Positions 19,646-28,861 are shown, counted from the first letter of the stretch. The stretch is DNA of 54,554 nt from Candidatus Gastranaerophilales bacterium (GCA_947624975.1 CANQMP010000013.1:1-54554), one strand, 5' to 3'. Made by a program: numbers and translations. The notes: a model not told the origin generated them from the sequence alone.

Positions 19646-21241
19646 CTAATCTTTATCAACTTTGGAAATCAATTCATCACAAGCATATATATCGAATTTA
19701 GTTTGACTCAGCATAAGAGTTTCGGCAATTAAAAGTGCCGTCGGAACAAGTGCCGCAACCAAACTCAGGAATATTCCCTGCATATCGCCGCCGATTTCGC
19801 TCATAAAGTAGGAAATGTTCATTGAAAATTCGATAAATATTATTGAACATGCAATCCATAAAGCTCGTGATTTGTCGCTTTCGAGTCTTCTAACGCCTTC
19901 AAGTCCGTATATTGTGACTCCGTGGTGCTGATAGTCGCTGAAACCGTCCTGTTTAATAACTTGTGAGCCTTGAATTTTCTTTGTGCATAAAAACGCATTT
20001 ACAAACGTAAAGAATGCAAAAATTATCAAAAATGTCGCAAGAGTTAAAAACACGGGGCTTATTCTCAAACCCGAAATTCTTACCCAGCCTGCGGCTTCAG
20101 GGAAACACATCGCAAGAGTGTTTGAAACACCGTACGCAAGAAAAGGTGCTGTTAAAATCCCGACAACCGTTTCGCCCAAAGATTTTAGCTGTAAATTAAA
20201 CATTTTGTCTTTAATATTTTGTATTTTTGTGTTGCTCAGGCTGTTTATGTACCTTTCTATCCACTGTCTGTAAGCTTTTATAACGCCTTCAAAATCTTCT
20301 CTGTATTCATATTTGTTAAGATTTGAGGATAATTCGTAACCGCTGCCCTTGAAATATCCGCAGGCAATGGCAAGAACGGTCATTATCCCCGTGAAAAAGA
20401 ACGAAATAAATATCGCAAACGTGACAAAGTCGTTTAGATTTCTGAAATAAAAGAGGTTTACGGCATAAACTCCCAAACAGAAGATTAGCGGTAAAACTAT
20501 CATAAAGCCCTGACCGATTTTAGCCGATTTCGGAACATCTTTTTGAATACTGCTTTGCATGTAAAGGTAAATTCCCTGTTTCAAAAGCAGACAAATTCCG
20601 TAAATCATTAACGTATAGATAGCCCAAATTTTAATATTTGTCGGCAGATGAAGAAAATTTGCCGATTCTTTAATGGTTAGTCCCATGAGATAGTTTGAAA
20701 CACCGAACGCACAAAGCATTGAGCTGAAAAACATTGCAATATGGAGAAATATGTTCGTTTTGTTGTTTGAGGAAAGCTTCCCTTTTAAGTCGTTTATCTG
20801 AAAGGAAACTTGCTTTGTTATTGCGACACGGGCATTTTCCATATCTTCAAGCTGTTTTTCAAGCTTAACTTTTGTGACAGCATTGACATCTTTTCCGTAC
20901 AAACCTTTGATATCTTCTTCGGTCAAATCCTCTTTGCCTATTGATGTTACGGTTTTGACGGCTGCCGTGTCAACCTTTACGCTCAAAAATTCATCGCTGT
21001 CGGCGAACATAAGTTTGCAAACATTGCTTACCTCGACCCTTTTAACGGGTTTTCCTCTGAATAAAACCTTTTCACTCTGGAAATTGTTTGTTACGGAACA
21101 TTTGCCGTTTGAAAATTGTAACGTTAAAAGTATGTCGTAAGCTAAATTTAGGATAACGTCGCAATTTGCGTTTGTACCGACATTTATGACATCTTTGTCA
21201 AATACTTTTTCACCTTGTTTTGTAGAAATTGTTACAGCCAT
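19646..21241 (-). CDS. Polytopic membrane protein with possible FHA-like N-terminal domain
   Basis: I do not recognise the 531-residue protein as a named family. Residues 1 to about 105 are soluble beta-rich sequence: DKDVINVGTNANCDVILN at the start resembles the glycine turn of FHA/YscD-type domains, although the canonical FHA GR and SxxH residues are not clear. A charged helical stretch follows, then roughly eight hydrophobic segments between residues 160 and 520, interrupted by a cytoplasmic helical region (about 305-355, with YRQWIERYINSLSNTK). It lies between the vWA gene (12 nt upstream) and the first TonB-like gene (2 nt downstream) and is probably the membrane core of their complex. 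Confidence 0.65.
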   Translation of the reverse strand: MAVTISTKQGEKVFDKDVINVGTNANCDVILNLAYDILLTLQFSNGKCSVTNNFQSEKVLFRGKPVKRVEVSNVCKLMFADSDEFLSVKVDTAAVKTVTSIGKEDLTEEDIKGLYGKDVNAVTKVKLEKQLEDMENARVAITKQVSFQINDLKGKLSSNNKTNIFLHIAMFFSSMLCAFGVSNYLMGLTIKESANFLHLPTNIKIWAIYTLMIYGICLLLKQGIYLYMQSSIQKDVPKSAKIGQGFMIVLPLIFCLGVYAVNLFYFRNLNDFVTFAIFISFFFTGIMTVLAIACGYFKGSGYELSSNLNKYEYREDFEGVIKAYRQWIERYINSLSNTKIQNIKDKMFNLQLKSLGETVVGILTAPFLAYGVSNTLAMCFPEAAGWVRISGLRISPVFLTLATFLIIFAFFTFVNAFLCTKKIQGSQVIKQDGFSDYQHHGVTIYGLEGVRRLESDKSRALWIACSIIFIEFSMNISYFMSEIGGDMQGIFLSLVAALVPTALLIAETLMLSQTKFDIYACDELISKVDKD

Positions 21242-21253
21242 TTTTTTACCTCG

Positions 21254-21928
21254 TTATCTTCCGATTGCGTGAAGAAATTTTCTTATAGACTTATCAACGT
21301 TCTGTTCGGGTGAAACAATGAGCTTGTTTTCGCCAAGAACGGGAGTCAATTTTTCCTTAACCAAATCCAATTTTGCGGGATGTGCATCCAAAAACATCAT
21401 GGAAATATCAGGTGCGTACTCTTTTGTTTTTTCGACATTTTGGGGTAAAGTATCCCAGTTAATCTGCTTTTCAACCGAACCTTCGTTTTCCAAATCGCCG
21501 ATAACCACGACTGCGGGAACATAGCCCTCTTTTTTCATTGTCAGGGCGTGTGAGAAAGCTTTCTTTAATCCTTCGCCGTACGCCGTACCGTAATCATTTT
21601 CATCATACTGCGTGAAAGCGTCCATCGATTTTGTAATCGTACTGCCGTTCATCGGCGAACCCTCGTAAATCAAATAGGCATCTTCCGACACTCTGAGAAT
21701 TTTTATCTGATCTTCAGGGTCTAAAAGATTACATATCTGTCTTAACATCTTTTTTTGTTCGGGAAGTCTGTTCTGATTAGATGCTGAAGAATCCATCACA
21801 AATATAACCGCAGCGGGATGAAAATCATCAGGCTTCAAGTTTTTCAAAAATGTCCAAATAAATTTTAGTGCGATAGCAAGCACTAAAATCAATAATCCTA
21901 TAGTAATTAATCTTTTGTTTAATTTCAT
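21254..21928 (-). CDS. Membrane-anchored von Willebrand factor A domain protein
   Basis: The 224-residue protein has one N-terminal membrane segment (about residues 5-25) and a vWA domain. VIFVMDSSASNQN is the DxSxS part of the metal-ion-dependent adhesion site, GTAYGEGLKKAF carries the Thr position, and VVVIGDLENEG the Asp loop. vWA domains mediate metal-dependent protein contacts. I begin at the ATG at 21928 (MKLNKRLIT); the longer frame upstream lacks a ribosome binding site. It is the first gene of a minus-strand run through the membrane protein, two TonB-like genes and the small anchor gene, ending at mfd. The role is unknown. Confidence 0.8.
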   Translation of the reverse strand: MKLNKRLITIGLLILVLAIALKFIWTFLKNLKPDDFHPAAVIFVMDSSASNQNRLPEQKKMLRQICNLLDPEDQIKILRVSEDAYLIYEGSPMNGSTITKSMDAFTQYDENDYGTAYGEGLKKAFSHALTMKKEGYVPAVVVIGDLENEGSVEKQINWDTLPQNVEKTKEYAPDISMMFLDAHPAKLDLVKEKLTPVLGENKLIVSPEQNVDKSIRKFLHAIGR

Positions 21929-21979
21929 AATCTGCCCTAAAAATAATATACCACAATTTCTGCCCGTAAGCAAGCAAAA

Positions 21980-22001
21980 AAAAACGGCAGAGCCGTTTTT
22001 T
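21980..22001 (-). terminator. Terminator after the 243-residue hypothetical gene
   Basis: AAAACGGC pairs with GCCGTTTT around a 3-nt loop, flanked by A- and T-runs. It lies 20 nt past the stop of the minus-strand gene at 22022 and separates it from the vWA operon. Confidence 0.88.
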
Positions 22002-22021
22002 TTATTCGGATTTTCTATAAA

Positions 22022-22753
22022 CTATATCTCTTTTATAGCTTTATTAAATTTTTCCGGATTAAATTCTTCTTCCAATACACCGGGTTTAACTTCTTTATAA
22101 TATAACGGTGAGGACAATTTTTCAGCAGCAGTGTTAACTGTTTGTGATTTGCCGCTGAATGCTTGTCTTACATTTGTCATAAGCGAGCCAAGTTTTTGGT
22201 CTAAATTTTTGTTGAACTTTACATAATTTCTCAACAGTTCATTTTGATTAAATACCTTAGCCGTTTGAACAAGGCTGTCTTCATTTCCTTGTATGTGGTG
22301 TGCGGATACTTCTCCAAGTGAAAAATCAGCTTTAACGATTCCGTTCTTACGTGATAAACCAACCCCAATATTTTTTGTGTCAACGGGTTTTCCGCCGTCA
22401 ATAAAACTGTTTGCCCGTAATTGAGTTCCAATACCCTTGTCAGTCAGGCGATATTTAACTCCAGCTTGTGATGTTTTGGGATTGGTGATGGAAAGTGCAC
22501 CGGTTGCAATAGTTTTTCCTCCTTCTTTGAGTCTTAATGCCGCAATGTTGTAATTTGATTTAGCCTTGTATGCTATGTCCATACTTGCATTTTTTGATCT
22601 GTTCAGAAGTCTTTGTAAAATTTCGTCGTCTGCCATATTTCGTTTGCAAAATTCTTGAATTTGTTTAGCGTCAAAGTGTACTTTACCTGACATACCTTTC
22701 ATTTTCGGAAGTGTACACATAACTTTTGTAATAATACTTGAAATGTTTCCCAT
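22022..22753 (-). CDS. Hypothetical protein, 243 residues
   Basis: No family is recognised. The ATG at 22753 has a strong AAGGAG 8 nt upstream; the longer frame above it runs through the untranslated leader and should be ignored. The protein is basic, without signal peptide or membrane segment. N-terminal residues show MCTLPKMKGMSGKVHFDAKQ, and the middle is rich in Gly/Ser/Lys strands (KTIATGALSITNPKTSQAG, VKYRLTDKGIG). It has its own promoter and a strong terminator, so it is an independent, probably well-expressed gene. Confidence 0.75.
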   Translation of the reverse strand: MGNISSIITKVMCTLPKMKGMSGKVHFDAKQIQEFCKRNMADDEILQRLLNRSKNASMDIAYKAKSNYNIAALRLKEGGKTIATGALSITNPKTSQAGVKYRLTDKGIGTQLRANSFIDGGKPVDTKNIGVGLSRKNGIVKADFSLGEVSAHHIQGNEDSLVQTAKVFNQNELLRNYVKFNKNLDQKLGSLMTNVRQAFSGKSQTVNTAAEKLSSPLYYKEVKPGVLEEEFNPEKFNKAIKEI

Positions 22754-22839
22754 AATTTTTTCTCCTTTTTTTGCTTTTTCCCTAAATTTTTTCTTTCTTA
22801 ATTTCCTTTGTGTTTGAAAATCGATTTTCCCCTTACTTC

Positions 22840-22867
22840 TATATAAAAACACTACTGATGTTGACAA
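22840..22867 (-). promoter_or_regulatory. Promoter of the 243-residue hypothetical gene
   Basis: On the minus strand TTGTCA, a 16-nt spacer and TATATA are followed by a roughly 80-nt leader that ends in AAGGAG before the ATG at 22753. Confidence 0.6.
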
Positions 22868-22915
22868 ATTAGAGATTATCTACGGGGTTACAAAAAGTTT
22901 AATCGGAAGGTAAAC

Positions 22916-23725
22916 CTACATTTCATAAGGCGATGCGGTCAGAGTATCGATTAATTTAACCTGCATGGTTGTACCGTCGGGAATTTCGATTTCCTGACCT
23001 CTGTTCATACTGCCGTAAAGTCCGCCGCCTAACGCACCGACACCGCCGTATATAAGCATGTTTCTGCCCCAGTCGCCTCCGCCGCCCATAGCAGTGAATG
23101 CCGCACCCAAAAGCAGACTGCCCAATGCTCCCAAAACCACATCACGAGTCAATTTTTGTGCTCGTTCACTTTCGGATTTGAGATAAATGTTTTCCGTTGA
23201 AATTTCAAGCATTGTGCCGTCGGGGGTTAGAATTTCGTTAAAATTCAACTCTATCATCCCGCTTCCGTACGCATAGCCCGCATTTTTTGCATCATAAGCG
23301 GTTCCGTAAACCAAACTGCCTGCGGGAGCTATCATTACGCCCTGATATTTTAAATCGTTTGTTAATCTGACTGTCAGACGGTCGTTCTTTTCAAGACTTC
23401 CCGAGCTTATTCCTGAATCAAACGTTACCGCAAAACTTGTGCCTGCGGGAACTTTTACCACCGAACCGTAAAGCGGTCTTTGCTGAGGCTGCGGCGGAAC
23501 ATCTATCAGTAAATCCTGTTTGGGAGTGTCAATATCGGGAGTGTAATTTGTTCTGTCATCGTACAGCTCTTTTGCATTGCGTTTTCTTGTAAAGTCAGTC
23601 GGGCTGAACCGTAACTCTTTCTGTCTGTCAAATTCCGCCTGAGCTTCGTCTGAAAAGTCGTATTCGGCAAACGCAGGAACTATTAATAAATTTAAACTCA
23701 GAAAAATCGCTATAATCTTTTTCAT
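22916..23725 (-). CDS. Exported protein with glycine-rich hydrophobic hairpin
   Basis: The 269-residue protein has a clear signal peptide (cleavage likely after residue 20, VPAFA|E). A proline-rich segment near residue 75 leads to a beta-rich domain. There, VPAGTSFAVTFDSGISSGSL and IAPAGSLVYGTAYDAKNAGY resemble the hallmark repeats of VirB10/TrbI-like or conserved surface-associated proteins, without other secretion genes nearby. Residues about 195-245 form a Gly/Ala-rich hydrophobic hairpin (LGSLLLGAAFTAMGGGG, then YGGVGALGGGLYGSM) of glycine-zipper type. It ends with a strand containing EIPDGTTMQVKLIDTLTASP. A TATAAT lies 9 nt before the ATG. The function is not known. Confidence 0.7.
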   Translation of the reverse strand: MKKIIAIFLSLNLLIVPAFAEYDFSDEAQAEFDRQKELRFSPTDFTRKRNAKELYDDRTNYTPDIDTPKQDLLIDVPPQPQQRPLYGSVVKVPAGTSFAVTFDSGISSGSLEKNDRLTVRLTNDLKYQGVMIAPAGSLVYGTAYDAKNAGYAYGSGMIELNFNEILTPDGTMLEISTENIYLKSESERAQKLTRDVVLGALGSLLLGAAFTAMGGGGDWGRNMLIYGGVGALGGGLYGSMNRGQEIEIPDGTTMQVKLIDTLTASPYEM

Positions 23726-23830
23726 CTTAATATTATTATAATTAAATATTTAATTTATACAAGTTTAAATTTTTAATAATCTTTACCTGAAGTTTTGTTT
23801 CATGCTATAATCGTTAAAAAAGGAGAGTTT

Positions 23831-24436
23831 ATGGAAAAGATTTTGGAAATACTTGCGGTAGTTGTGAGTGCTTATATCATCGGTTCAATACCGACGGGAT
23901 ATATTATTGTAAAGGTGTTTACGGGACAGGATATAAGAACAATAGGTTCAGGTTCGACAGGTGCAACTAATGTTAAGCGTGTCATGGGTAAAAAATGGTT
24001 CTTTATAACCATGCTTTTGGATGCTTTTAAGGGGGCTTTGCCTGTTATATTGGCTGCAATGTTTGCAAAATCTTTTTCGGAATTGGGTTTGTTGCCTGTT
24101 TTGGCTGCCGTTGCGGTAATTTTAGGACACAGTAAATCAATTTTCCTAAAATTTACGGGCGGAAAATCCGTTGCATCGGGTATCGGAACGATCCTTGCCT
24201 TAAACTGGCAGGTCGGTTTGGTAATCGCTTTAATATGGGCGGTTGTAACTTTCTTTACAAGATATGTTTCAGTGGGTTCTATAGTTGCGGTTTCGCTTTC
24301 TCCCCTGTTGATGTTCGGATTCGGTGCACCTAACGCATATATTTGGTACTGTGCACTCGGAGCTTTGTACATAATTTGGCTGCACAGAGCTAATATCGAA
24401 AGATTATCCAAAGGCGAAGAAAACAAAGTCCGCTAA
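23831..24436 (+). CDS. plsY: Acyl-phosphate:glycerol-3-phosphate acyltransferase PlsY
   Basis: PlsY makes lysophosphatidic acid, the first step of phospholipid synthesis, from acyl-phosphate in the inner membrane. The 201-residue, multi-pass protein shows the signature GSIPTGYIIVKVFTGQDIR followed by GSGSTGATNVKRVMG, and a later LGHSKSIFLKFTGGKSVASG. The start at 23831 is set by AAGGAGAG; a TATAAT preceded by TGC lies just upstream. The gene is alone on the plus strand and its stop overlaps that of convergent pilT by 4 nt. Confidence 0.96.
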   Translation: MEKILEILAVVVSAYIIGSIPTGYIIVKVFTGQDIRTIGSGSTGATNVKRVMGKKWFFITMLLDAFKGALPVILAAMFAKSFSELGLLPVLAAVAVILGHSKSIFLKFTGGKSVASGIGTILALNWQVGLVIALIWAVVTFFTRYVSVGSIVAVSLSPLLMFGFGAPNAYIWYCALGALYIIWLHRANIERLSKGEENKVR

Positions 24437-25506
24437 GGATTAGGGCTTATAAGCCGTTTCAATTCTTCAGGTCTTGATGAACGCTGAAGTGCATCGTCTA
24501 TAGTAATTAAGCCGTTTTTATAAAGGTTTGCAAGTGATGCTTCAAGAGTTTGCATTCCCATTCCCGCATTCATTTGAATTGTCGAATAGATTTGAGCTGC
24601 TTTAGCCTCTCTTATAAGGTTAGAAATTGCAGGAGTTACAAGAAGAATTTCCTGTGCCATAATACGGCCTTTTTTCGTGCCGTCAGGCTGTAATTTTTGC
24701 AATAAAGTTTGAGCGAATACCGCAACCAGTGAGTTTGCAAGCTGAATACGAATTTGCTGTTGCTGTCCTTCGGGAAATACGTCAATGATACGGTCGATAG
24801 TCTGTGCGGCAGATGAGGTGTGCAATGTTCCGAAAACAAGGTGACCCGTTTCTGCTGCCGTTAGGGCAAGAGCTATGGTTTCATGATCTCTCATCTCACC
24901 TACAAGTATAATATCGGGGTCTTCACGAAGTGCGGATCTTAAAGCGTTTGCAAACGACCTTGTGTCCATGCCGAGTTCACGCTGGTGAATTATACTCTGT
25001 TTTGAGTGGTGAACATATTCGACAGGGTCTTCAATAGTCAGAATGTGTTCTGCTCGAGTCGTGTTAATGTAGTCGATCATAGCTGCAAGCGTTGTAGATT
25101 TACCCGAACCTGTCGGTCCTGTTACAAGAACTAATCCGCGAGGCTTTTCAGCGGTTTTCTTTACGACTTCAGGAAGTCCCAACTGCTCAAATGTCGGAAC
25201 TATATCGGTAATCGTTCTGAATGCTGCCGCATAATTACCTTTATCTTTATAGAAGTTAACCCTGAAACGGCTTACACCTTCAATACCGTACGAAAAATCC
25301 AGCTCCCAATTCTGTTCGAGAGTTCTTCTCTGTTCGTTTGAAAGCATGGGAAACAGCAGGTTTTCAACTTCATCTGATGTGAAAGGCGGCATGTTATATC
25401 TTAGCAAATTTCCGTCTATACGTGCAACCGGAGGCAGACCGCAAGATATGTGCAAGTCCGAACCGCCGTCTTTTACCATTTTTTCTAAAAGTTCTTCTAT
25501 AAGCAT
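24433..25506 (-). CDS. pilT: Type IV pilus retraction ATPase PilT
   Basis: PilT powers pilus retraction and twitching. Features are an N-terminal PAS-like region (GGSDLHISCGLPPVARIDG), Walker A GPTGSGKST (residues 130-138), the Asp box around EDPVEYVH, AIRNLIRE-type C-terminus replaced here by AISNLIREAKAAQIYS, and a His box with FGTLHTSSAAQTIDRIID. Length (357) is standard. It begins just after an 84-residue gene and should share its transcript. With the pilin-like gene at 9.6 kb it indicates functional type IV pili. Confidence 0.97.
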   Translation of the reverse strand: MLIEELLEKMVKDGGSDLHISCGLPPVARIDGNLLRYNMPPFTSDEVENLLFPMLSNEQRRTLEQNWELDFSYGIEGVSRFRVNFYKDKGNYAAAFRTITDIVPTFEQLGLPEVVKKTAEKPRGLVLVTGPTGSGKSTTLAAMIDYINTTRAEHILTIEDPVEYVHHSKQSIIHQRELGMDTRSFANALRSALREDPDIILVGEMRDHETIALALTAAETGHLVFGTLHTSSAAQTIDRIIDVFPEGQQQQIRIQLANSLVAVFAQTLLQKLQPDGTKKGRIMAQEILLVTPAISNLIREAKAAQIYSTIQMNAGMGMQTLEASLANLYKNGLITIDDALQRSSRPEELKRLISPNP

Positions 25507-25509
25507 TCT

Positions 25510-25764
25510 TTATCCTTCCGTATAATTCATTAATGCGTTATCTTCTTTCATCGCAAGTTCTATCAGAGTGTATGTCATATAAGCTCCGAGCGCAACAGCT
25601 TTCGGGTCAAGATTAGTTCTGTTTGCCGCTTCAATTATGGCTGTATTTACTTCGGGATTTTCATCCTTTATGTAATGAATCATTTTTTTTCGCCAACTCG
25701 GCATGTCTTTAAATATCTCTCCGAATACAGCAGCTGAATTTTCTTCCGAAATTATTGGCAACAT
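25510..25764 (-). CDS. Small conserved-looking protein upstream of pilT
   Basis: The 84-residue, acidic, helical protein has no recognised domain. The ATG has GGAAGGG 8 nt upstream, a strong ribosome binding site, and the stop lies 3 nt before the pilT start, so it is translated ahead of pilT. Residues 55-75 (VALGAYMTYTLIELAMKED) form an amphipathic helix. Its position suggests a pilus-motor accessory role, but this rests on context only. Confidence 0.7.
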   Translation of the reverse strand: MLPIISEENSAAVFGEIFKDMPSWRKKMIHYIKDENPEVNTAIIEAANRTNLDPKAVALGAYMTYTLIELAMKEDNALMNYTEG

Positions 25765-25854
25765 ATTTTTTCCCTTCCGTTTCTATTATATAAAATATTT
25801 TTAATTTAGTCTACACATAATTAAGAAATCATATATTTGAGGTATAATTCATTT

Positions 25855-26973
25855 ATGAGGTTAAGGGATTTAAGGCTTACAAATTACAGAAATTGTGAAG
25901 ATTTAAAACTTGATTTGGATTTTGAAAAAGTTCTTATCATCGGAAAAAACGCTCAAGGTAAAACAAATATTCTTGAAAGTATTTATTTTCTTTCCGCACT
26001 TAAATCGCCGAGAACCTCCAATAACTCGGAGCTTATAAAATTCAATTCCGACAAAGCTCAAATCAACTGCAATTTGCTCAAAGCCGATACCGATATTGAA
26101 TTGGATTTCTCTTACACAACTGAAAAGAAGCGCGAACTCGCCGTAAATAAGGTGAGAACAACTCCGAAAAATTTCAAATCGGTTCTTAAAACGGTACTGT
26201 TTTCAACCGCAGATTTAATGCTTCTTCGCGGAAACCCTTCCGACAGACGGGAATGGCTTGACAGAGCAATATCACAAATTTATCCCGCTTACGATGAAAG
26301 ACTTTCAAAATACGACAAAATCCGTATTCAAAAAAATAACTTGCTTAAAGAATACCTTAAAACAGGAAATCTTAATGAAACTCTTTTTGATGTCTATAAT
26401 GAACAGCTCGTGATAACGGGAAGCAACATAATATTCCTTCGTAAAAAGTTTTTGCGAGAAATTGAAAAAATCGCAAAAGAAAAACACCTTATAATAAGTG
26501 AAACCGAAAATCTCAAAATAGATTACGATTCTTCGTTTCTGAACGGAGAATTTGAACTTGAAGCTGTTGCAAATGCTTTCCAAGCTGCTTTGAAAGAAAG
26601 AAAATTAGAGGAAATGCGCAGGGGACAGGGTTGTGTCGGCCCGCACAGAGATGATGTGATTTTTTACATAAACGATAACGAAGCCGTTAAATACGCCTCT
26701 CAAGGTCAGCAAAGAACGATAGTGCTTGCATTAAAGCTTTCCGAACTCGATATAATTTCTCAAAAAACAGGCGAAAAACCCGTTTTGCTTCTGGATGATG
26801 TTTTGGCGGAACTCGACGATATAAGACAAAATTTCCTCCTTAAATCAATAGGTAAAAATACGCAGACAATTATAACTTCCGTTGATACCGTGCTTTTTGA
26901 AAATGAATTTTTAAAAGATGTTAAAATTTACAAAATAGAAAACGGAAACATTCTACCTGATAATCATGAATGA
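25855..26973 (+). CDS. recF: DNA replication and repair protein RecF
   Basis: RecF is an SMC-like ATPase that helps RecOR load RecA at gapped DNA. Motifs are LTNYRNCEDL at the start, Walker A GKNAQGKT (residues 30-37), the ABC signature equivalent ASQGQQRTIVLALK, and Walker B PVLLLDDVLAELD. The length is 372 residues from ATG 25855. There is no Shine-Dalgarno sequence; TATAAT at 25843-25848 ends 6 nt before the ATG, so a leaderless mRNA is predicted. The gene is not beside dnaA/dnaN/gyrB as in the classical arrangement. Its 3' end overlaps the convergent NAGPA-like gene by 21 nt. Confidence 0.96.
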   Translation: MRLRDLRLTNYRNCEDLKLDLDFEKVLIIGKNAQGKTNILESIYFLSALKSPRTSNNSELIKFNSDKAQINCNLLKADTDIELDFSYTTEKKRELAVNKVRTTPKNFKSVLKTVLFSTADLMLLRGNPSDRREWLDRAISQIYPAYDERLSKYDKIRIQKNNLLKEYLKTGNLNETLFDVYNEQLVITGSNIIFLRKKFLREIEKIAKEKHLIISETENLKIDYDSSFLNGEFELEAVANAFQAALKERKLEEMRRGQGCVGPHRDDVIFYINDNEAVKYASQGQQRTIVLALKLSELDIISQKTGEKPVLLLDDVLAELDDIRQNFLLKSIGKNTQTIITSVDTVLFENEFLKDVKIYKIENGNILPDNHE

Positions 26974-27750
26974 TTTAAGACTTCTTCCCGCACCGTCGCC
27001 TATTGAAGTTACGTTGTATTTCTTTTTGTAATTCATTGAAGTCGAACTTCCGCCGTCAAAAGCCATCGCTCTGTCCCAGCCGAGATTTTTAACGTAATCG
27101 TGAACTTCATACAAATCCATAGGATGTTCATCCGTAATTATCAATATATGAACTTCTTCGTCTTTTAAGCCTATAATTGTTCGTGCGGTTTTGTGAAGAA
27201 CAGAACAACTTTCCCTCACAACTTCACCGTCTTTTTTTACGACAAAAAATTCTTCTTCCAACCTTAACTGCGGGTATACAAGGGGCCCTGCCTGAGCGGA
27301 AGTTACAAGCATACAGCCGAAATCCAAAGAACTTTTATGCGGAACGATTTCATAACGATACTTTCCGCCATCGGAACACTCCACAACGCGAAATTCAGTG
27401 CGGTTTAAAATTTTATCAATATTACGCATCAAAACGGGATTTTCAAGCAATGCGCCGTTCACAAGCGGGTCTTCCGATGTTTGTCTGTCCGTTACAATGT
27501 AAGACATTGACTTTTCACTTTTCGGGTCAAAGTATCCGGCGTTAACGGTTAAAATCGACTTCGTACGCTGATGAGCCTCCTTGTTTGTTATTAAGCTCTC
27601 CGAACTCAAAAAACTTATACGTTTTTTTATCTTTTCACCCCTTAAAACAATGTGATAAATTCCGTCGTTAAACGAAATATCTATCTCACCCGCAAAAGCT
27701 ACTGTTTGCGTTAAAATTAAACAAAAAATTATAAAAAATATTTTTTTCAT
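26953..27750 (-). CDS. Secreted phosphodiester glycosidase (NAGPA) domain protein
   Basis: The 265-residue protein has a signal peptide (cleavage about residue 20, AFA|GE) and an NAGPA domain: TVNAGYFDPKSEKSM, HKTARTIIGLKDEEVHILII and the catalytic-site-like AMAFDGGSSTSMNYK. Family members cleave N-acetylglucosamine phosphodiesters or act on cell-wall polymers and exopolysaccharide in the envelope; the substrate here is unknown. It begins 1 nt after lptF ends, so it belongs to the lptB-lptF transcript and probably works in the periplasm. Confidence 0.88.
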   Translation of the reverse strand: MKKIFFIIFCLILTQTVAFAGEIDISFNDGIYHIVLRGEKIKKRISFLSSESLITNKEAHQRTKSILTVNAGYFDPKSEKSMSYIVTDRQTSEDPLVNGALLENPVLMRNIDKILNRTEFRVVECSDGGKYRYEIVPHKSSLDFGCMLVTSAQAGPLVYPQLRLEEEFFVVKKDGEVVRESCSVLHKTARTIIGLKDEEVHILIITDEHPMDLYEVHDYVKNLGWDRAMAFDGGSSTSMNYKKKYNVTSIGDGAGRSLKSFMIIR

Positions 27751-27751
27751 A

Positions 27752-28861
27752 TTATAAGTCCTTCGATTTGTAAAAAGCTATTATCGCACATAAAAACGCA
27801 ATCGGCGGGAAAATAGCCGTTATGAAAGGATGTAAAACGCCTTTTTCCGCAAGAAGATCGAAGAAAGGAAGGGTTATATAGTATAGAAATATGCAGCCGA
27901 TAGCTATTGTAAAACCTATTAACCTTTGTTCTCTCGGCTTACTGAAACCCAATAGAGTTCCCATAATCGCCAGAAGCACGCACACAAACGGATGGAAAAA
28001 TCTTTGCAGATATTTGTTGAGCATGTATCTGTATTCTTCATCCAGCCCTTCTTTTTTGAGAAGTTTGATATAATTTTTTAAATCCCGATTATTAATTTCA
28101 CGTTCTTTTTTTACGGAATAAGTCATTAAAGTATAGGCATTTTTAGCATCTTCGCCCTGCAAAATATCCATTTCAGGTTGTTTATTTATTTCCACAAATA
28201 TTCCGTCCGTTGAAATTTTATACTGCGTAATGTCGTAAAGCTTCCATTTGTCGGGGAAATTTTTACCCGTTTTTGCGTAATAAATATTGTTTAACTGATG
28301 TACATCATCGTATTGCTTTTTTTGAAAATCAAGCACAATGACATTATACATCGTGTCTTTTGAAAACCTTGATACGATAACCGAACTTGTCGGAACGTTA
28401 TTTTTATCTTTCTGCGTGTAAATGTATTGCGTTGAAATGTATCCACCCTTTAAAGCTCCCGCTTTATTAACGGCATAAGGTATAAGTTTGTCACCGGTTA
28501 AAAAACATAACCAGGTAACAAAAAGACTTAACACCAAAACCGGAGCTATAATTCTTTTGAACGATAAACCTACCGCACGAAAAATTGTAAGCTCGGAATC
28601 CTTGCTGAGTTTATCAAAAGTGAACAACGTACCGAGCAAAAGTCCCACGGGAAAAGCTTTTCCGAGAATTTTCGGTAACTCGTAAAATAATACCAGTATC
28701 GCTGTTTTTACGCCATAATCGCCCGCCAATGTCTTTTTTATTGTATTTAAAAGCATTTCGGGTGCTATCCAAACAACCGTAAACAAAAGGATAGCGACAA
28801 AAGTCGTCACAAGAACCTGATTAAAAATGTATTTGTCATAAATGGTTATTTTGGATTTCAT
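27752..28861 (-). CDS. Lipopolysaccharide export permease, LptF/LptG (YjgP/YjgQ) family
   Basis: The 369-residue inner-membrane protein has about six membrane segments arranged 3+3 around a large periplasmic jellyroll region (about residues 125-265). The N-terminal YDKYIFNQVLVTTFVAILLF and the central FDKLSKDSELTIFRAVGLSF coupling helix identify the family. Its start overlaps the lptB stop as TAATG. Only one such permease is in the window; a partner may be elsewhere or the protein may be a homodimer. It implies an outer membrane built with LPS-like lipid. Confidence 0.92.
   Translation of the reverse strand: MKSKITIYDKYIFNQVLVTTFVAILLFTVVWIAPEMLLNTIKKTLAGDYGVKTAILVLFYELPKILGKAFPVGLLLGTLFTFDKLSKDSELTIFRAVGLSFKRIIAPVLVLSLFVTWLCFLTGDKLIPYAVNKAGALKGGYISTQYIYTQKDKNNVPTSSVIVSRFSKDTMYNVIVLDFQKKQYDDVHQLNNIYYAKTGKNFPDKWKLYDITQYKISTDGIFVEINKQPEMDILQGEDAKNAYTLMTYSVKKEREINNRDLKNYIKLLKKEGLDEEYRYMLNKYLQRFFHPFVCVLLAIMGTLLGFSKPREQRLIGFTIAIGCIFLYYITLPFFDLLAEKGVLHPFITAIFPPIAFLCAIIAFYKSKDL

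Noticed and set aside
22754-22867. 38-residue N-terminal extension of the 22022 gene
   Set aside because: A strong AAGGAG lies directly before ATG 22753, and the upstream part is basic leader sequence that overlaps the promoter.
23872-24426. 184-codon frame antisense to plsY
   Set aside because: It is a shadow of the well-supported plsY frame, without a ribosome binding site.
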